Shown here: positions 16,690-25,805 of the stretch, piece by piece
Layout: the number at the start of each line of letters is the position of its first letter
Numbering within the stretch: the first letter of the stretch is position 1
Source of the DNA: Stutzerimonas balearica DSM 6083
GTDB taxonomy: Bacteria; Pseudomonadota; Gammaproteobacteria; Pseudomonadales; Pseudomonadaceae
Assembly: GCF_000818015.1 (NCBI RefSeq)
Contig: NZ_CP007511.1
Span: forward strand, 310,001 to 374,000
Direction: 5' to 3'
Length of the DNA stretch: 64,000 nt
Notes under the pieces: generated by a model
Databases searched by the model: none
Told to the model about the DNA's origin: nothing
What the model saw: only the letters and a program-made list of their open reading frames with translations
Program-made: the position numbers and the translations under genes

Positions 16690-17610
16690 TCAGCCTTCGA
16701 GCAGCAGCAGAATCAGCGGCAGGCTGGCGGCGGCGAGCAGCGTCTGCAGGGTGATGATGCCCGCCATCAGGTGACTGTCCCCGCCCAGCTGACGGGTCAG
16801 GACGTAGGCGGTAGGGGCGGTGGGTAGCGCGAAGAACAGCACCAGGATGGTGGTCTCCATCGTCGGCAGGCCGGTCAGCCTCGCCACGCCGTAGGCCATT
16901 GCCGGCACCAGCAGCAGGCGCACCGCGCTGTTCCAGCCGAGCGCCGGGACTTCCCCGCCGAGTTCCTGGGGTTTCAGCGCCGCGCCCACGCAGAGCAGGC
17001 CGAGTGGCAGACTGGCCGCGGCGAGCAGGCCCAGCAGGCGGTCGCTGCCGCCGGGCAGGCCAAGGCCCGAGAGGTTGACCAGCACGCCGGCAAGGCAAGC
17101 CAGGATCAGCGGGTTCTTCAGGATCGGCAGCAGCAGGCTGCGCGCACTGACACCGCGTTCGGCGGTCAGCGACCAGACTGACATCACGTTCACTGTCGGC
17201 ACCATCAGCGCCAGCATCAGCGCCGCCAGGGCCAGGCCCTGCTCGCCGAACAGGCTGCCGACCGCGGCCAGCCCCAGGTAGGTGTTGAAGCGCAGTGTGC
17301 CCTGCGTCAGCGCGCCGAAGCGGCTGGCTGGCCAGCCGCGCACGCGTTTGCAGATCAACAGCGCGACCCAGCCGCAGCCGAGCGCCAGCAGCACGGCACC
17401 GGCCAGATCGGGCAGGGCGGGGTTGTCGAGCGGCGCGCGGGCCAGGCTGCTGAACAGCAGGGCCGGGAAGAGGATGAAGTAGTTGAGTCGCTCGGCGCCG
17501 GGCCAGAAGGCTTCGCTCGGGAAGCCGCGCAGGCGCAGCGCATAGCCGGCGACGATGAGGGCGAACAGCGGCCACAGGGCCAGCAGCAGGTCGGTCACGG
17601 ATACATCCAT
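16690..17610 (-). CDS. AEC-family transporter (auxin efflux carrier-like)
   Basis: 306-aa membrane protein with about ten TM helices arranged as two five-helix halves. The first half has the ERLNYFILFPALLFSSLA stretch (about 40-57), typical of AEC/malonate-type carriers, with FNTYLGLAAVG near 109. The second half has the corresponding YVLTRQLGGDSHLMAGIITLQTL near 267-289. Relatives transport small organic acids or act as permeases of unknown substrate. It is monocistronic and divergent from the diguanylate cyclase gene; the 199-base gap on its 5' side shows no further gene. Confidence 0.85.
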   Translation of the reverse strand: MDVSVTDLLLALWPLFALIVAGYALRLRGFPSEAFWPGAERLNYFILFPALLFSSLARAPLDNPALPDLAGAVLLALGCGWVALLICKRVRGWPASRFGALTQGTLRFNTYLGLAAVGSLFGEQGLALAALMLALMVPTVNVMSVWSLTAERGVSARSLLLPILKNPLILACLAGVLVNLSGLGLPGGSDRLLGLLAAASLPLGLLCVGAALKPQELGGEVPALGWNSAVRLLLVPAMAYGVARLTGLPTMETTILVLFFALPTAPTAYVLTRQLGGDSHLMAGIITLQTLLAAASLPLILLLLEG

Positions 17611-17809
17611 TCTTGTAGGTCAGGGCAATCTAGGGCTGACGCAACGCCGGCCGCAAGTCCTGTGTCGTATCAGACAAGCTCTGTTGAGCGGTGCGGCGGC
17701 CACAGCGCGACCAACCGGTCGGCGGGCGCCTGCGCGCAAGGCGGAGTTTTCCCTTTCAACGTAATGGCCAGGTGATATTATTCTTGGCGCCAGAAAACCG
17801 GGGTTCCCG

Positions 17810-19006
17810 ATGCGCAAGCCCGCTCATCCCTACGTCGAAGACTTCCGCGACACGCCGTATGGGCGGCAGTTGCATGAAGGCTTCCGCCTGTTGCGCTTCC
17901 GCGCGCCGCTGGAGGGGGATTTCCGTGGCTATCTGGACCGTCATGCGCGGCTCTCGCAGCAGCTGGCGGCGCTGCTGCTGATTCTCGTGGTGAGCAGCTA
18001 CCTGTACGTCGAATGGCGCTATCTGCCGATCGGCAAAAGCGGCTGGATCGGCGAACTCACGTTGCTGCGTCTGCTGCAGCTGGTGCCCGGGGTGGTGGTG
18101 CTGGCGCTGTCCTTCTTCAACCGCTGGGTGCGCGCGCAGGCCGACCGGCTGTTCCCGCTGTTGCTGGTGCTGATCGGCGCCATCGCCTCGCGCATCGATA
18201 TCCAGTACGAGCGCATCGGTCTGGACATCGCCTTTCGCTATGGCGCCGGGCTGCTGATCATCGCCTCGTTCTCCTTTCTCGGCATTACCTTCTGGCGCGC
18301 CCTGCTCTGCGCCACGGCAATGATCGTGATCGACGTGCTGCTCGCGCTGTTGCTGCTGGCACCCGAGCAACTGCCCGAGCACTGGCTTGCGGTCAGCTAC
18401 TACGGCGTGCTGTTGATCATCGGGGCGGTTAGCCGCTATGCCCACGAATACTCGCAGCGCGAGCAGTTCCTGGTACGCAAGCTGCTTGGCTGGGTCGCCG
18501 AGCACGATGCCCAGAGCGGGCTGGCCAACCGCCGCAGCCACGACGCGACGCTGGCGCGTCTGGCCGGGCAGGCGCATCGCGAGCAGACGCCGCTGGCGAT
18601 GCTGTTGCTGGATATCGACGACTTCAAGCCCTACAACGATCGGCTCGGCCACCCGGCCGGCGATGCCCTGATCCGGATCTGCGGCGAGCTGCTGCAGAGC
18701 TTCGCGCGCCGGCCGCTCGATCATGTGGCGCGGGTCGGCGGCGAGGAATTCGCGGTCCTGCTGTACGACTGCGACGCCGACTCCGCCCGGCGCATCGCCG
18801 AGCAGATCCTCGCGGCGTTCGCCGCACGCAACATCGCGCATCCTCAGTCGGCGAGCGGTCGGGTGGGGGTGAGCATCGGGCTGGCCATGCTGCAGCCCGA
18901 GCAGACCGCCGAACAGCTCTACCACGACGCCGATGCTGCGCTATACCGGGCCAAGCAGGCGGGCAAGAACCGCATCGACGTCGCGGTTGCGCCGGCCGCC
19001 GGCTGA
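17810..19006 (+). CDS. Membrane-anchored diguanylate cyclase (GGDEF)
   Basis: Makes cyclic di-GMP from two GTP. 398 aa: an N-terminal cytoplasmic stretch, about six TM helices between residues 40 and 215 (MASE-like, sensory input unknown), a short helical linker, then a GGDEF domain from about 225. The catalytic motif is GGEEF at residues 310-314, an active variant. The inhibitory I-site RPLD (301-304) sits exactly five residues before it, so feedback inhibition is expected. LLLDIDDFKPYND (about 264-276) gives the metal-binding aspartate. There is no EAL domain. It converges on the thioesterase gene with a 2-base gap. Confidence 0.93.
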   Translation: MRKPAHPYVEDFRDTPYGRQLHEGFRLLRFRAPLEGDFRGYLDRHARLSQQLAALLLILVVSSYLYVEWRYLPIGKSGWIGELTLLRLLQLVPGVVVLALSFFNRWVRAQADRLFPLLLVLIGAIASRIDIQYERIGLDIAFRYGAGLLIIASFSFLGITFWRALLCATAMIVIDVLLALLLLAPEQLPEHWLAVSYYGVLLIIGAVSRYAHEYSQREQFLVRKLLGWVAEHDAQSGLANRRSHDATLARLAGQAHREQTPLAMLLLDIDDFKPYNDRLGHPAGDALIRICGELLQSFARRPLDHVARVGGEEFAVLLYDCDADSARRIAEQILAAFAARNIAHPQSASGRVGVSIGLAMLQPEQTAEQLYHDADAALYRAKQAGKNRIDVAVAPAAG

Positions 19007-19008
19007 GT

Positions 19009-19413
19009 TCAGCTGCGCCGCGGCGGGACCGGGCGGGTACGGCCGCTGCCGTCGATGGCGACGAAGACGAATACCGCCTCGGTGACCTTGCGCCATTCGC
19101 TGGACAGCGGGTCGTCGCTCCAGACCTCCACCAGCATGCGGATCGAGCTGCGGCCGACTTCGAGTGTCTGGGTATAGAAGGAGAGCTGAGCGCCGACCGC
19201 GACCGGGACCATGAATGCCATGCGGTCGATGGATACCGTGGCCACCCGGCCGCCGGCCACGCGGCTGGCCATCGCCGTGCCGGCCAGGTCCATCTGCGAG
19301 ACCAGCCAGCCACCATAGATGTCGCCGAAACCGTTGGTTTCGCGGGGCAGCGCGGTCAGCTGCAGGGCCAGGTCGCCCTGGGGGATCGGATCTTCCTGTT
19401 CGTAATCTTTCAT
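19009..19413 (-). CDS. Acyl-CoA thioesterase, YciA-like hotdog protein
   Basis: 134-aa single hotdog-fold thioesterase. The core NGFGDIYGGWLVSQMDLAG (about 28-46) matches the YciA/BACH signature in which the Asp and the following helix form the active site; SIDRMAFMVPVAVG and EVGRSSIRMLVEVW follow as the central strands. The start at 19413 (MKDYEQED) is chosen because the next in-frame start upstream adds an arginine/cysteine-rich tail. It hydrolyses acyl-CoA esters in the cytoplasm; the preferred chain length is not predictable here. It is divergent from pstS, whose Pho promoter begins about 110 bases away. Confidence 0.88.
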   Translation of the reverse strand: MKDYEQEDPIPQGDLALQLTALPRETNGFGDIYGGWLVSQMDLAGTAMASRVAGGRVATVSIDRMAFMVPVAVGAQLSFYTQTLEVGRSSIRMLVEVWSDDPLSSEWRKVTEAVFVFVAIDGSGRTRPVPPRRS

Positions 19414-19521
19414 CGTGAAGACTCGCGGCGCGGTTGTTCTTGTGGCGCAGACCCGTCTGGGTCGGGCGAGTATACCGACTGCCTGCGTACCGGGGCGACC
19501 GATCTGGATCAAGTCGTTTCG

Positions 19522-19577
19522 CCGTCACCAGATTGTCACATTCGGTTCATAGAGTGTTCATACGGCCTGCCGATACT
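19522..19577 (+). promoter_or_regulatory. pstS promoter with tandem Pho boxes
   Basis: Four 7-bp PhoB half-sites occur in strict 11-bp register: CCGTCAC (19522), TTGTCAC (19533), GGTTCAT (19544) and TGTTCAT (19555). They make two consecutive Pho boxes. A -10-like GATACT (19572-19577) begins 10 bases after the last half-site, the spacing expected when PhoB replaces the -35 contact. This places pstS and the genes after it under phosphate-starvation control. Confidence 0.85.
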
Positions 19578-19624
19578 GGCCACCGTTCCAACACACACGA
19601 ACACAACCCTGCTAGGAGCATGGT

Positions 19625-20590
19625 ATGAAACTGAATCGTTTGATGGCGGCCCTGACCTTCGTCGCGGCTGGAGTGGGCGCGGCCAGTGCGGTCGCAGCGG
19701 TCGATCCGGCCCTGCCAAGCTACGAGAAGACTTCCGGCGTTTCCGGCAACCTGTCGAGTGTCGGTTCCGACTCGCTGGCCAACCTGATGACCCTGTGGGC
19801 CGAAGAATTCAAGCGTCAGTACCCGAACGTCAACGTACAGATCCAGGCTGCCGGCTCCTCCACCGCACCGCCGGCGCTGACCGAGGGCACCTCCAACCTG
19901 GGTCCGATGAGCCGCCCGATGAAGGACAACGAGATCCAGGCCTTCGAGGAGAAATACGGTTACAAGCCGACCGCCGTACCGGTGGCCATCGACGCCCTGG
20001 CCGTGTTCGTGCACAAGGACAACCCGATCAAGAGCCTGGACATCGAGCAGGTCGATGCCATCTTCTCCAGCACCCGCCTGTGCGGTGGCGAGAAGGACAT
20101 CAAGACCTGGGGCGACCTGGGTCTGACCGGCGAGTGGGCGGCCAAGCCGATCCAGCTGTTCGGTCGTAACTCGGTATCGGGCACCTACGGCTACTTCAAG
20201 GAAGAAGCCCTGTGCAAGGGTGACTACAAGCCGAACGTCAACGAGCAGCCGGGTTCGGCCTCGGTGGTGCAGTCGGTGTCCAGCACCCTCAACGCCATCG
20301 GCTACTCGGGTATCGGCTACAAGACTTCCAGCGTTCGCGCCGTACCGCTGTCCAAGGGTGGCGAGGCCTTCGAGGCCAGCGAAGAGAACGCGCTGGCTGG
20401 CAAGTTCCCCCTGGCTCGCTTCTTCTACGTCTATGTGAACAAGGCGCCGAACAAGCCGCTGAGCCCGATCGACGCCGAGTTCCTCAAGCTGGTGCTGTCC
20501 AAGCAGGGTCAGGAAGTCGTGGTCAAGGACGGCTACATCCCGCTGCCGAAAAAGGTCATCGACAAGACCAAGCAGGACCTGGGCCTGTAA
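19625..20590 (+). CDS. pstS: Phosphate ABC transporter substrate-binding protein PstS
   Basis: Periplasmic phosphate-binding protein, 321 aa. The signal peptide [19 protein letters not shown] ends near ASAVAA (residue about 25). Phosphate-binding segments are visible: GSDSLANLM (about 48-56), [10 protein letters not shown] (about 76-85) and SRPM near 99, with [12 protein letters not shown] near 181-192, the loop that donates hydrogen bonds in PstS folds. AGGAG lies 7 bases before the ATG. It delivers phosphate to PstC-PstA-PstB encoded downstream; the hairpin after it and a second Pho promoter before pstC suggest that PstS is made in excess. Confidence 0.96.
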   Translation: MKLNRLMAALTFVAAGVGAASAVAAVDPALPSYEKTSGVSGNLSSVGSDSLANLMTLWAEEFKRQYPNVNVQIQAAGSSTAPPALTEGTSNLGPMSRPMKDNEIQAFEEKYGYKPTAVPVAIDALAVFVHKDNPIKSLDIEQVDAIFSSTRLCGGEKDIKTWGDLGLTGEWAAKPIQLFGRNSVSGTYGYFKEEALCKGDYKPNVNEQPGSASVVQSVSSTLNAIGYSGIGYKTSSVRAVPLSKGGEAFEASEENALAGKFPLARFFYVYVNKAPNKPLSPIDAEFLKLVLSKQGQEVVVKDGYIPLPKKVIDKTKQDLGL

Positions 20591-20632
20591 CGACGGCCGG
20601 TCGGCGGCGCCTGGCGCCGCCACCGTCCCCGG

Positions 20633-20663
20633 AACCCGCCGCGCCTTCCGTGTCGGCGGGTTT
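20633..20663 (+). terminator. Hairpin after pstS
   Basis: AACCCGCC (20633-20640) pairs with GGCGGGTT (20655-20662), followed by only TTTC. A second stem, GGCGGCG/CGCCGCC, lies just before it at about 20603-20621. The pair probably ends most pstS transcripts. Confidence 0.6.
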
Positions 20664-20677
20664 CGCACGTCTTGCCC

Positions 20678-20711
20678 TTGTAACTTTTCTGTCACAGACC
20701 GGCAGTACAGT
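20678..20711 (+). promoter_or_regulatory. pstC promoter with Pho box
   Basis: TTGTAAC-TTTT-CTGTCAC (20678-20695) is a full 7-4-7 Pho box. A -10-like TACAGT (20706-20711) follows after exactly 10 bases, the same geometry as in front of pstS. It gives pstCAB-phoU its own phosphate-regulated start downstream of the pstS terminator. Confidence 0.8.
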
Positions 20712-20757
20712 GTGCGGGCTGTGAAACCCGGCACCCGGCCGGAGCAGGATTCCTGGC

Positions 20758-23034
20758 ATGAACGACATAGAGCCCATGACCGCTAATTCCGATGTGCAAC
20801 GGCTGGATTTCAACACCCCGGCCCTGCAGCGCAAACGCCGCATTCGCGCGCTCAAAGACCACCTGGCGCGCTGGTACGTGTCCATCGGCGGTCTGGCCGT
20901 GCTGGGGGCGATCACGCTGATCTTCTTCTATCTCGCCCAGGTCGTCGTGCCGATGTTCCAGGGCGCCGAGGTCGAGGCGCGCGAGACGCACACGCCGGCC
21001 TGGCTGGCCGAGGCGGGCGAACCGCTGCTGCTGGCGATCGAGGAACAGAATCAGGTGGCCATGCATCTGGGCGCCGACGGCCAGGCACGCTTCTTCGCGC
21101 TCAAGAGTGGTGAGCTGCTCAAGCAGGTTGCCGTGCCGCTGGCCGAAGGCGTTCGTATCGCCTCCATCGGTCAGGACGTGCCTGGCAGCCGGCGTCTGGT
21201 GCTGGGCCTGGATAACGGTCAGGTGCTGGTGGTCGAGCAGAGCTACAAGGTCAGCTACCCGAACAACCAGAAGACCATCACGCCCGCGCTGCTGTATCCC
21301 CACGGCGAGACGCCGCTGACGCTGGACGAGCAGGGCCGGCCGATCGCCCATCCGGCAGTCAGCCGTAACGGCGACACCCTGCTGGTCGCCGGCGCGACCG
21401 ATACCGAGCTGCACGCGCTGCGCATCTCCTCCACGGAAAACCTGCTGACCGGCGAGACCAGCATCGAACAGCAGCGGCTCGATCTGCCGCAACTCGCCGA
21501 GCCGATCCGTGCGCTGCAAATCGACCCGCGCCACCTGTGGCTCTACGCATTCAGCGGCAAGGCCAGTGCCGACGTGTTCGACCTGCGTCGCAAGCAGCTC
21601 AACGGTCGCTACAAGCTGGCGGCCGACGGCAGCGAGGTGACCACGGTCAGCCCGTTGCTCGGCGGCATCTCGCTGATGGTCGGCGACTCCAAGGGTGGCA
21701 TCGGCCAGTGGTTCATGGTTCGAGGCGCGGACGGCCAGGCCGAACTCAAGCACGTTCGCCAGTTCAGCCTCGGTGACGCGCCGATCACCCAGATCATTCC
21801 GGAAGAGCGCCGCAAGGGCTTCCTCGCGCTGGATGCCAAGGGGCAGCTGGGCATCTTCCACAGCACCGCGCACCGCACGCTGCTGGTCGAGAAAGTGGCC
21901 GACGGCCAGGCCACGGCCGCGCTGTCGCCACGGGCGACCCGCGTGCTGGTGCAGAGCGCCGCCGGCCTGCAACGTTTCGTGATCGACAACCCGCACCCGG
22001 AGATCTCCTGGAGCGCGCTGTGGAGCAAGGTCTGGTACGAGAGCTATCCGGAGCCTGACTACGTCTGGCAGTCGACCTCGGCGAACATCGACTTCGAGCC
22101 CAAACTGAGCCTCGCGCCGCTCGCCTTCGGCACGCTCAAGGCGGCCTTCTACGCGATGCTGCTGGCCGCGCCGCTGGCGATCTGCGCCGCGTTCTACACC
22201 GCCTACTTCATGGCGCCGCGCCTGCGCCGCAAGGTCAAGCCGGTGATCGAGCTGATGGAAGCGCTGCCGACGGTGATCCTCGGTTTCTTCGCCGGCCTGT
22301 TTCTCGCGCCGTTCCTGGAAAACCATCTGCCGGGCATCTTCAGCCTGCTGCTGCTGATGCCGCTGGGCATCCTCTTCGCCGCCTGGACCTGGAGCAAGCT
22401 GCCCGACAGCATCCGGCTGAACGTGCCGGACGGCTGGGAGGCGCTGCTGCTGATCCCAGTGATCCTGCTGGTCGGTGCCGGTTCGCTGGCCATGAGCGGC
22501 CACCTGGAAAACTGGTTCTTCGGCGGCGACATGCGCCTGTGGCTGTCCAACGACCTGGGCATTCCGTTCGACCAGCGCAACGCCCTGGTGATCGGCCTGG
22601 CGATGGGCTTCGCGGTGATCCCGAACATCTATTCGATCGCCGAGGACGCCGTGTTCAGCGTGCCCAAGAGCCTCACCCTCGGTTCGCTCGCGCTGGGCGC
22701 CACGCCCTGGCAGACGCTGACCCGCGTGGTGCTGCTGACCGCCAGCCCCGGGATCTTCTCGGCGTTGATGATCGGCATGGGCCGTGCGGTCGGCGAGACC
22801 ATGATCGTGCTGATGGCCACCGGCAACACGCCGATCATGGAGGCCAACATCTTCGAAGGCATGCGCACCCTGGCGGCCAACGTGGCCGTGGAAATGCCCG
22901 AGTCGGAAGTGGGCAGCACGCACTACCGCGTGCTGTTCCTCGCCGCGCTGGTGTTGCTCAGCTTCACCTTCGTGATGAACACCGCCGCCGAGCTGATTCG
23001 TACCCGGTTGCGCAAGAAATATGCGTCGCTCTGA
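20758..23034 (+). CDS. pstC: Phosphate ABC transporter permease PstC (long form)
   Basis: Inner-membrane permease subunit, 758 aa, far longer than the ~320-aa E. coli PstC. After a cytoplasmic N-terminus and one TM helix (about residues 40-62), roughly 390 residues form a beta-rich soluble domain with repeated DG/LDNGQV-type strands, probably a periplasmic propeller-like insert. The canonical permease core starts near 454 (LAPLAFGTLKAAFYAMLLAAPLA) with the EALPTVILGFFAGLFLAPFLE region near 500 and the SLTLGSLALGATPWQT coupling loop near 640. AGGA lies 8 bases before the ATG at 20758. Long PstC proteins are usual in Pseudomonas (family knowledge); the role of the extra domain is unknown. Confidence 0.94.
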   Translation: MNDIEPMTANSDVQRLDFNTPALQRKRRIRALKDHLARWYVSIGGLAVLGAITLIFFYLAQVVVPMFQGAEVEARETHTPAWLAEAGEPLLLAIEEQNQVAMHLGADGQARFFALKSGELLKQVAVPLAEGVRIASIGQDVPGSRRLVLGLDNGQVLVVEQSYKVSYPNNQKTITPALLYPHGETPLTLDEQGRPIAHPAVSRNGDTLLVAGATDTELHALRISSTENLLTGETSIEQQRLDLPQLAEPIRALQIDPRHLWLYAFSGKASADVFDLRRKQLNGRYKLAADGSEVTTVSPLLGGISLMVGDSKGGIGQWFMVRGADGQAELKHVRQFSLGDAPITQIIPEERRKGFLALDAKGQLGIFHSTAHRTLLVEKVADGQATAALSPRATRVLVQSAAGLQRFVIDNPHPEISWSALWSKVWYESYPEPDYVWQSTSANIDFEPKLSLAPLAFGTLKAAFYAMLLAAPLAICAAFYTAYFMAPRLRRKVKPVIELMEALPTVILGFFAGLFLAPFLENHLPGIFSLLLLMPLGILFAAWTWSKLPDSIRLNVPDGWEALLLIPVILLVGAGSLAMSGHLENWFFGGDMRLWLSNDLGIPFDQRNALVIGLAMGFAVIPNIYSIAEDAVFSVPKSLTLGSLALGATPWQTLTRVVLLTASPGIFSALMIGMGRAVGETMIVLMATGNTPIMEANIFEGMRTLAANVAVEMPESEVGSTHYRVLFLAALVLLSFTFVMNTAAELIRTRLRKKYASL

Positions 23035-23053
23035 GAACTGAAGGTAGACGAAC

Positions 23054-24724
23054 GTGAAACAGCAGAACCTCAAGACCTGGTTCAAGAGCGGCACGCCGTG
23101 GGTCTGGATGAACGCCGGCGCGGTGGCCATCGCCATTCTGATGACGCTGGGCCTGCTCTCGGTGATCGCGGTGCGTGGCCTGGCGCACTTCTGGCCGGCC
23201 GATGTCATCGTCGCCGACTATCAGGTGCCCGGCAGTCCGGCGCGGGTAGTCGCCGGCGAAGTGGTCGAAGCCGAAGAGGTGCCGCGTGCACGCCTGGCCG
23301 CCAGCGGCCTGCCGGTGGACGTCGAAGGCGGTGAGTTCATGACCCGCGAGCTGCTCAAGGTCGGCAACCGCGAGGTCTACGGTGCCGACTTCACCTGGGT
23401 GGTCGGCGAGTGGCTGAGCGAGATGCGCCGGCCGGCCGAGTTGATGGCGGTCGAGCGGCGTGAGTGGGGCAATTTCTACGGCTATCTGGTCAACGTCAAG
23501 GAGCAGGGCCAGGTGGTCGCCGAGGGTGCCGATGCCTGGACCGAACTGCAGCAGCGCATCGCCCGTGTCGACGAGCTGCACGCGCAGATCGCCGAGCTGG
23601 AAAAGGTCGATATCGGCCGCATCAACCATGGCCTCGAGCGCCTGCGCCTGAGAACCCGCCAGCTCGAGTTGGACGGTCGGCTGGATGCGACGGCCCAGGC
23701 CGACCTGGACGCCGAGCGGGCCGAGTGGGACGCCCATTACAAGGCGCTGGAGAGCGAACTGGTGGCGCTGAACCAGCAGTTCAGCCGCGACAGCATGACG
23801 GTGCGCACCGCCGACGGCCGCGAGATGGAAATCAACCTCGGCAAGGTGGTACGGGCCTACCAGCCCAACGACATGTCGATTGCCGACAAGCTCGGCTTCT
23901 ACTTCGCCAAGCTGTGGGAGTTCGTCAGCGACGAACCGCGCGAGGCCAACACCGAGGGCGGTATCTTCCCGGCGATCTTCGGCACCGTGCTGATGACCAT
24001 CATCATGGCGGTGATCGTCACCCCGTTCGGTGTGATCGCGGCGGTCTACCTGCGCGAATACGCCAAGCAGGGGCTGCTCACCCGCATCATTCGCATCGCA
24101 GTGAACAACCTCGCCGGCGTACCCTCGATCGTCTACGGGGTGTTCGGCCTGGGCTTCTTCGTCTACGTCCTCGGCGGCTCGATCGACCGCCTGTTCTACC
24201 CCGAGGCCGCGCCGGCGCCGGTGTTCGGCACCCCGGGGCTGATGTGGGCCTCGCTGACCCTGGCGATCCTCACGCTGCCAGTGGTGATCGTGGCCACCGA
24301 GGAAGGCCTGGCGCGCATCCCGCGGATGATCCGCGAAGGCTCGCTGGCGCTCGGTGCGACCAAGTCCGAGACGTTGTGGAAGGTGGTGCTGCCAATGGCC
24401 AGCCCGGCGATGATGACCGGCCTGATCCTCGCCGTGGCGCGCGCTGCCGGTGAGGTCGCCCCGCTGATGCTGGTCGGCGTGGTCAAGCTGGCGCCGACCC
24501 TGCCGCTCAACGGCAACTACCCCTATCTGCACCTGGACCAGAAGATCATGCACCTGGGCTTCCACATCTACGACGTCGGCTTCCAGAGCCCCAACGTCGA
24601 GGCGGCGCGCCCGCTGGTCTACGCCACGGCGCTGCTGCTGGTGCTGGTCATCGCTATTCTCAACTTCAGCGCGGTGGTCATCCGTAACCATCTGCGCGAG
24701 AAGTACAAGGCGCTGGATCATTAA
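23054..24724 (+). CDS. pstA: Phosphate ABC transporter permease PstA (long form)
   Basis: Second permease subunit, 556 aa versus about 300 in E. coli. It starts with GTG at 23054 (AAGGT about 9 bases upstream). A TM helix at about 20-45 is followed by a ~240-residue soluble region that includes a strongly heptad-patterned coiled coil at about 150-245 (ELHAQIAELEKVDIGR, LDAERAEWDAHYKALESEL). The permease core starts near 300 (GGIFPAIFGTVLMTIIMAVIVTPFG) and contains the coupling loop with SLALGATKSETLWKVVLP near 433-450. It pairs with PstC and is driven by PstB. The enlarged soluble parts of PstC and PstA may contact each other. Confidence 0.94.
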   Translation: MKQQNLKTWFKSGTPWVWMNAGAVAIAILMTLGLLSVIAVRGLAHFWPADVIVADYQVPGSPARVVAGEVVEAEEVPRARLAASGLPVDVEGGEFMTRELLKVGNREVYGADFTWVVGEWLSEMRRPAELMAVERREWGNFYGYLVNVKEQGQVVAEGADAWTELQQRIARVDELHAQIAELEKVDIGRINHGLERLRLRTRQLELDGRLDATAQADLDAERAEWDAHYKALESELVALNQQFSRDSMTVRTADGREMEINLGKVVRAYQPNDMSIADKLGFYFAKLWEFVSDEPREANTEGGIFPAIFGTVLMTIIMAVIVTPFGVIAAVYLREYAKQGLLTRIIRIAVNNLAGVPSIVYGVFGLGFFVYVLGGSIDRLFYPEAAPAPVFGTPGLMWASLTLAILTLPVVIVATEEGLARIPRMIREGSLALGATKSETLWKVVLPMASPAMMTGLILAVARAAGEVAPLMLVGVVKLAPTLPLNGNYPYLHLDQKIMHLGFHIYDVGFQSPNVEAARPLVYATALLLVLVIAILNFSAVVIRNHLREKYKALDH

Positions 24725-24732
24725 TCGAGGGC

Positions 24733-24761
24733 GCAAGCCGCGGGCGCCGGCCCGGGCTTGC
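24733..24761 (+). other. Hairpin between pstA and pstB
   Basis: GCAAGCC (24733-24739) and GGCTTGC (24755-24761) flank a very GC-rich loop. There is no T-tract, so a weak attenuator or mRNA-processing structure is likelier than a terminator. Confidence 0.4.
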
Positions 24762-24802
24762 CATTCAAGCTTGCAGCTTGCCGCTGCGAACGGAGTGAGC
24801 AC

Positions 24803-25630
24803 ATGCAAACCAACACCCATTCCATCGACATCGCCGCCCTCGGACGCGACAAACGCAGCCTGAGCCTGGCTGACGAGCCGGTGGCCATCGAAGTGCCGGA
24901 CCTGAGCCTGTTCTACGGCGAGAAGCAGGCGCTGTTCAACGTCAGCATGAACATCCCGCGCCAGCGTGTGACCGCCTTCATCGGGCCGTCGGGCTGCGGC
25001 AAGTCGACCCTGCTGCGCTGCTTCAACCGCATGAACGACCTGGTCGATGGCTGCCGCATCGAAGGCGCGATCAACCTCGACGGCACCAACATCTACCGCA
25101 AGGGCGAAGACGTCGCCGACCTGCGCCGTCGCGTCGGCATGGTGTTCCAGAAGCCCAACCCGTTCCCCAAGAGCATCTACGAGAACGTCGTCTACGGCCT
25201 GCGCATCCAGGGCATCAAGCAGAAGCGCGTGCTCGACGAAACCGTCGAATGGGCGCTCAAGGGCGCGGCGCTGTGGGAGGAGGTCAAGGATCGCCTGCAC
25301 GAGTCGGCACTCGGCCTGTCCGGCGGTCAGCAGCAGCGCCTGGTGATCGCCCGCACCATCGCCGTGCAGCCGGAAGTGCTGCTGCTCGACGAACCGAGCT
25401 CGGCCCTCGACCCGATTTCCTCGCTGAAGGTCGAGGAGCTGATCTACGAGCTGAAATCCAAGTACACCATCGTCATCGTTACCCACAACATGCAGCAGGC
25501 CGCGCGGGTGTCGGACTACACCGCGTTCATGTACATGGGCAAGCTGATCGAATATGGCGATACCGATACGCTGTTCACCAACCCGGCCAAGAAGCAGACC
25601 GAAGACTACATCACCGGACGCTACGGTTGA
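24803..25630 (+). CDS. pstB: Phosphate ABC transporter ATP-binding protein PstB
   Basis: Cytoplasmic ATPase of the phosphate importer, 275 aa. Walker [10 protein letters not shown] is at residues 61-69, the Q-loop at VFQKPNPFP (about 115-123), the signature LSGGQQQR near 173, Walker [12 protein letters not shown] near 193-203 and the H-loop VTHNMQQA near 228. The start at 24803 is preferred to an in-frame start 45 bases upstream because GGAG lies 8 bases before it and the upstream sequence falls in the hairpin-rich gap. It powers PstC-PstA and signals through PhoU to the PhoR kinase (known Pho pathway). Its stop codon lies at the left end of the long palindrome at 25629. Confidence 0.97.
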   Translation: MQTNTHSIDIAALGRDKRSLSLADEPVAIEVPDLSLFYGEKQALFNVSMNIPRQRVTAFIGPSGCGKSTLLRCFNRMNDLVDGCRIEGAINLDGTNIYRKGEDVADLRRRVGMVFQKPNPFPKSIYENVVYGLRIQGIKQKRVLDETVEWALKGAALWEEVKDRLHESALGLSGGQQQRLVIARTIAVQPEVLLLDEPSSALDPISSLKVEELIYELKSKYTIVIVTHNMQQAARVSDYTAFMYMGKLIEYGDTDTLFTNPAKKQTEDYITGRYG

Positions 25631-25731
25631 GGCCATGGGAAATCTCCCCTGGCCTTGTCGGGCGCGCTTGCCGTACTAGATGTACTGTCTGCGCACGCCC
25701 TCCGCGCCAGCGAAGATTTCCCAAGGGCCTC
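25629..25731. repeat. 103-bp extended palindromic element between pstB and phoU
   Basis: The ends are inverted copies: GAGGCC-ATGGGAAATCT at the left (from 25629) and, read on the opposite strand, GAGGCCCTTGGGAAATCT from 25731. Pairing continues inward (CTGGC, GGGCG) to a central GTACTAGATGTAC (25673-25685), so the whole element could fold into one long imperfect stem. The pstB stop codon overlaps its left edge. After it, 25732-25805 contains two more small palindromes (GGTGCGCTGCGCACC and CCGCCTAGCGG) before the phoU ribosome-binding site. The ACATCTAGTACGGCAAG core resembles intergenic repeats I recall from pseudomonads; I cannot verify copy number here. Confidence 0.65.
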
Positions 25732-25805
25732 AATGTCGACTCGACTATTTCCAGGTGCGCTGCGCACCAGAGCCGCCTAGCGGCAGTCTCCTCGGAGCGA
25801 GAACA

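Noticed and set aside
20692..25636. Two minus-strand frames of over 800 codons opposite pstC and pstA-pstB
   Set aside because: Antisense shadows of well-supported pst genes with low-complexity His/Gln/Arg composition.
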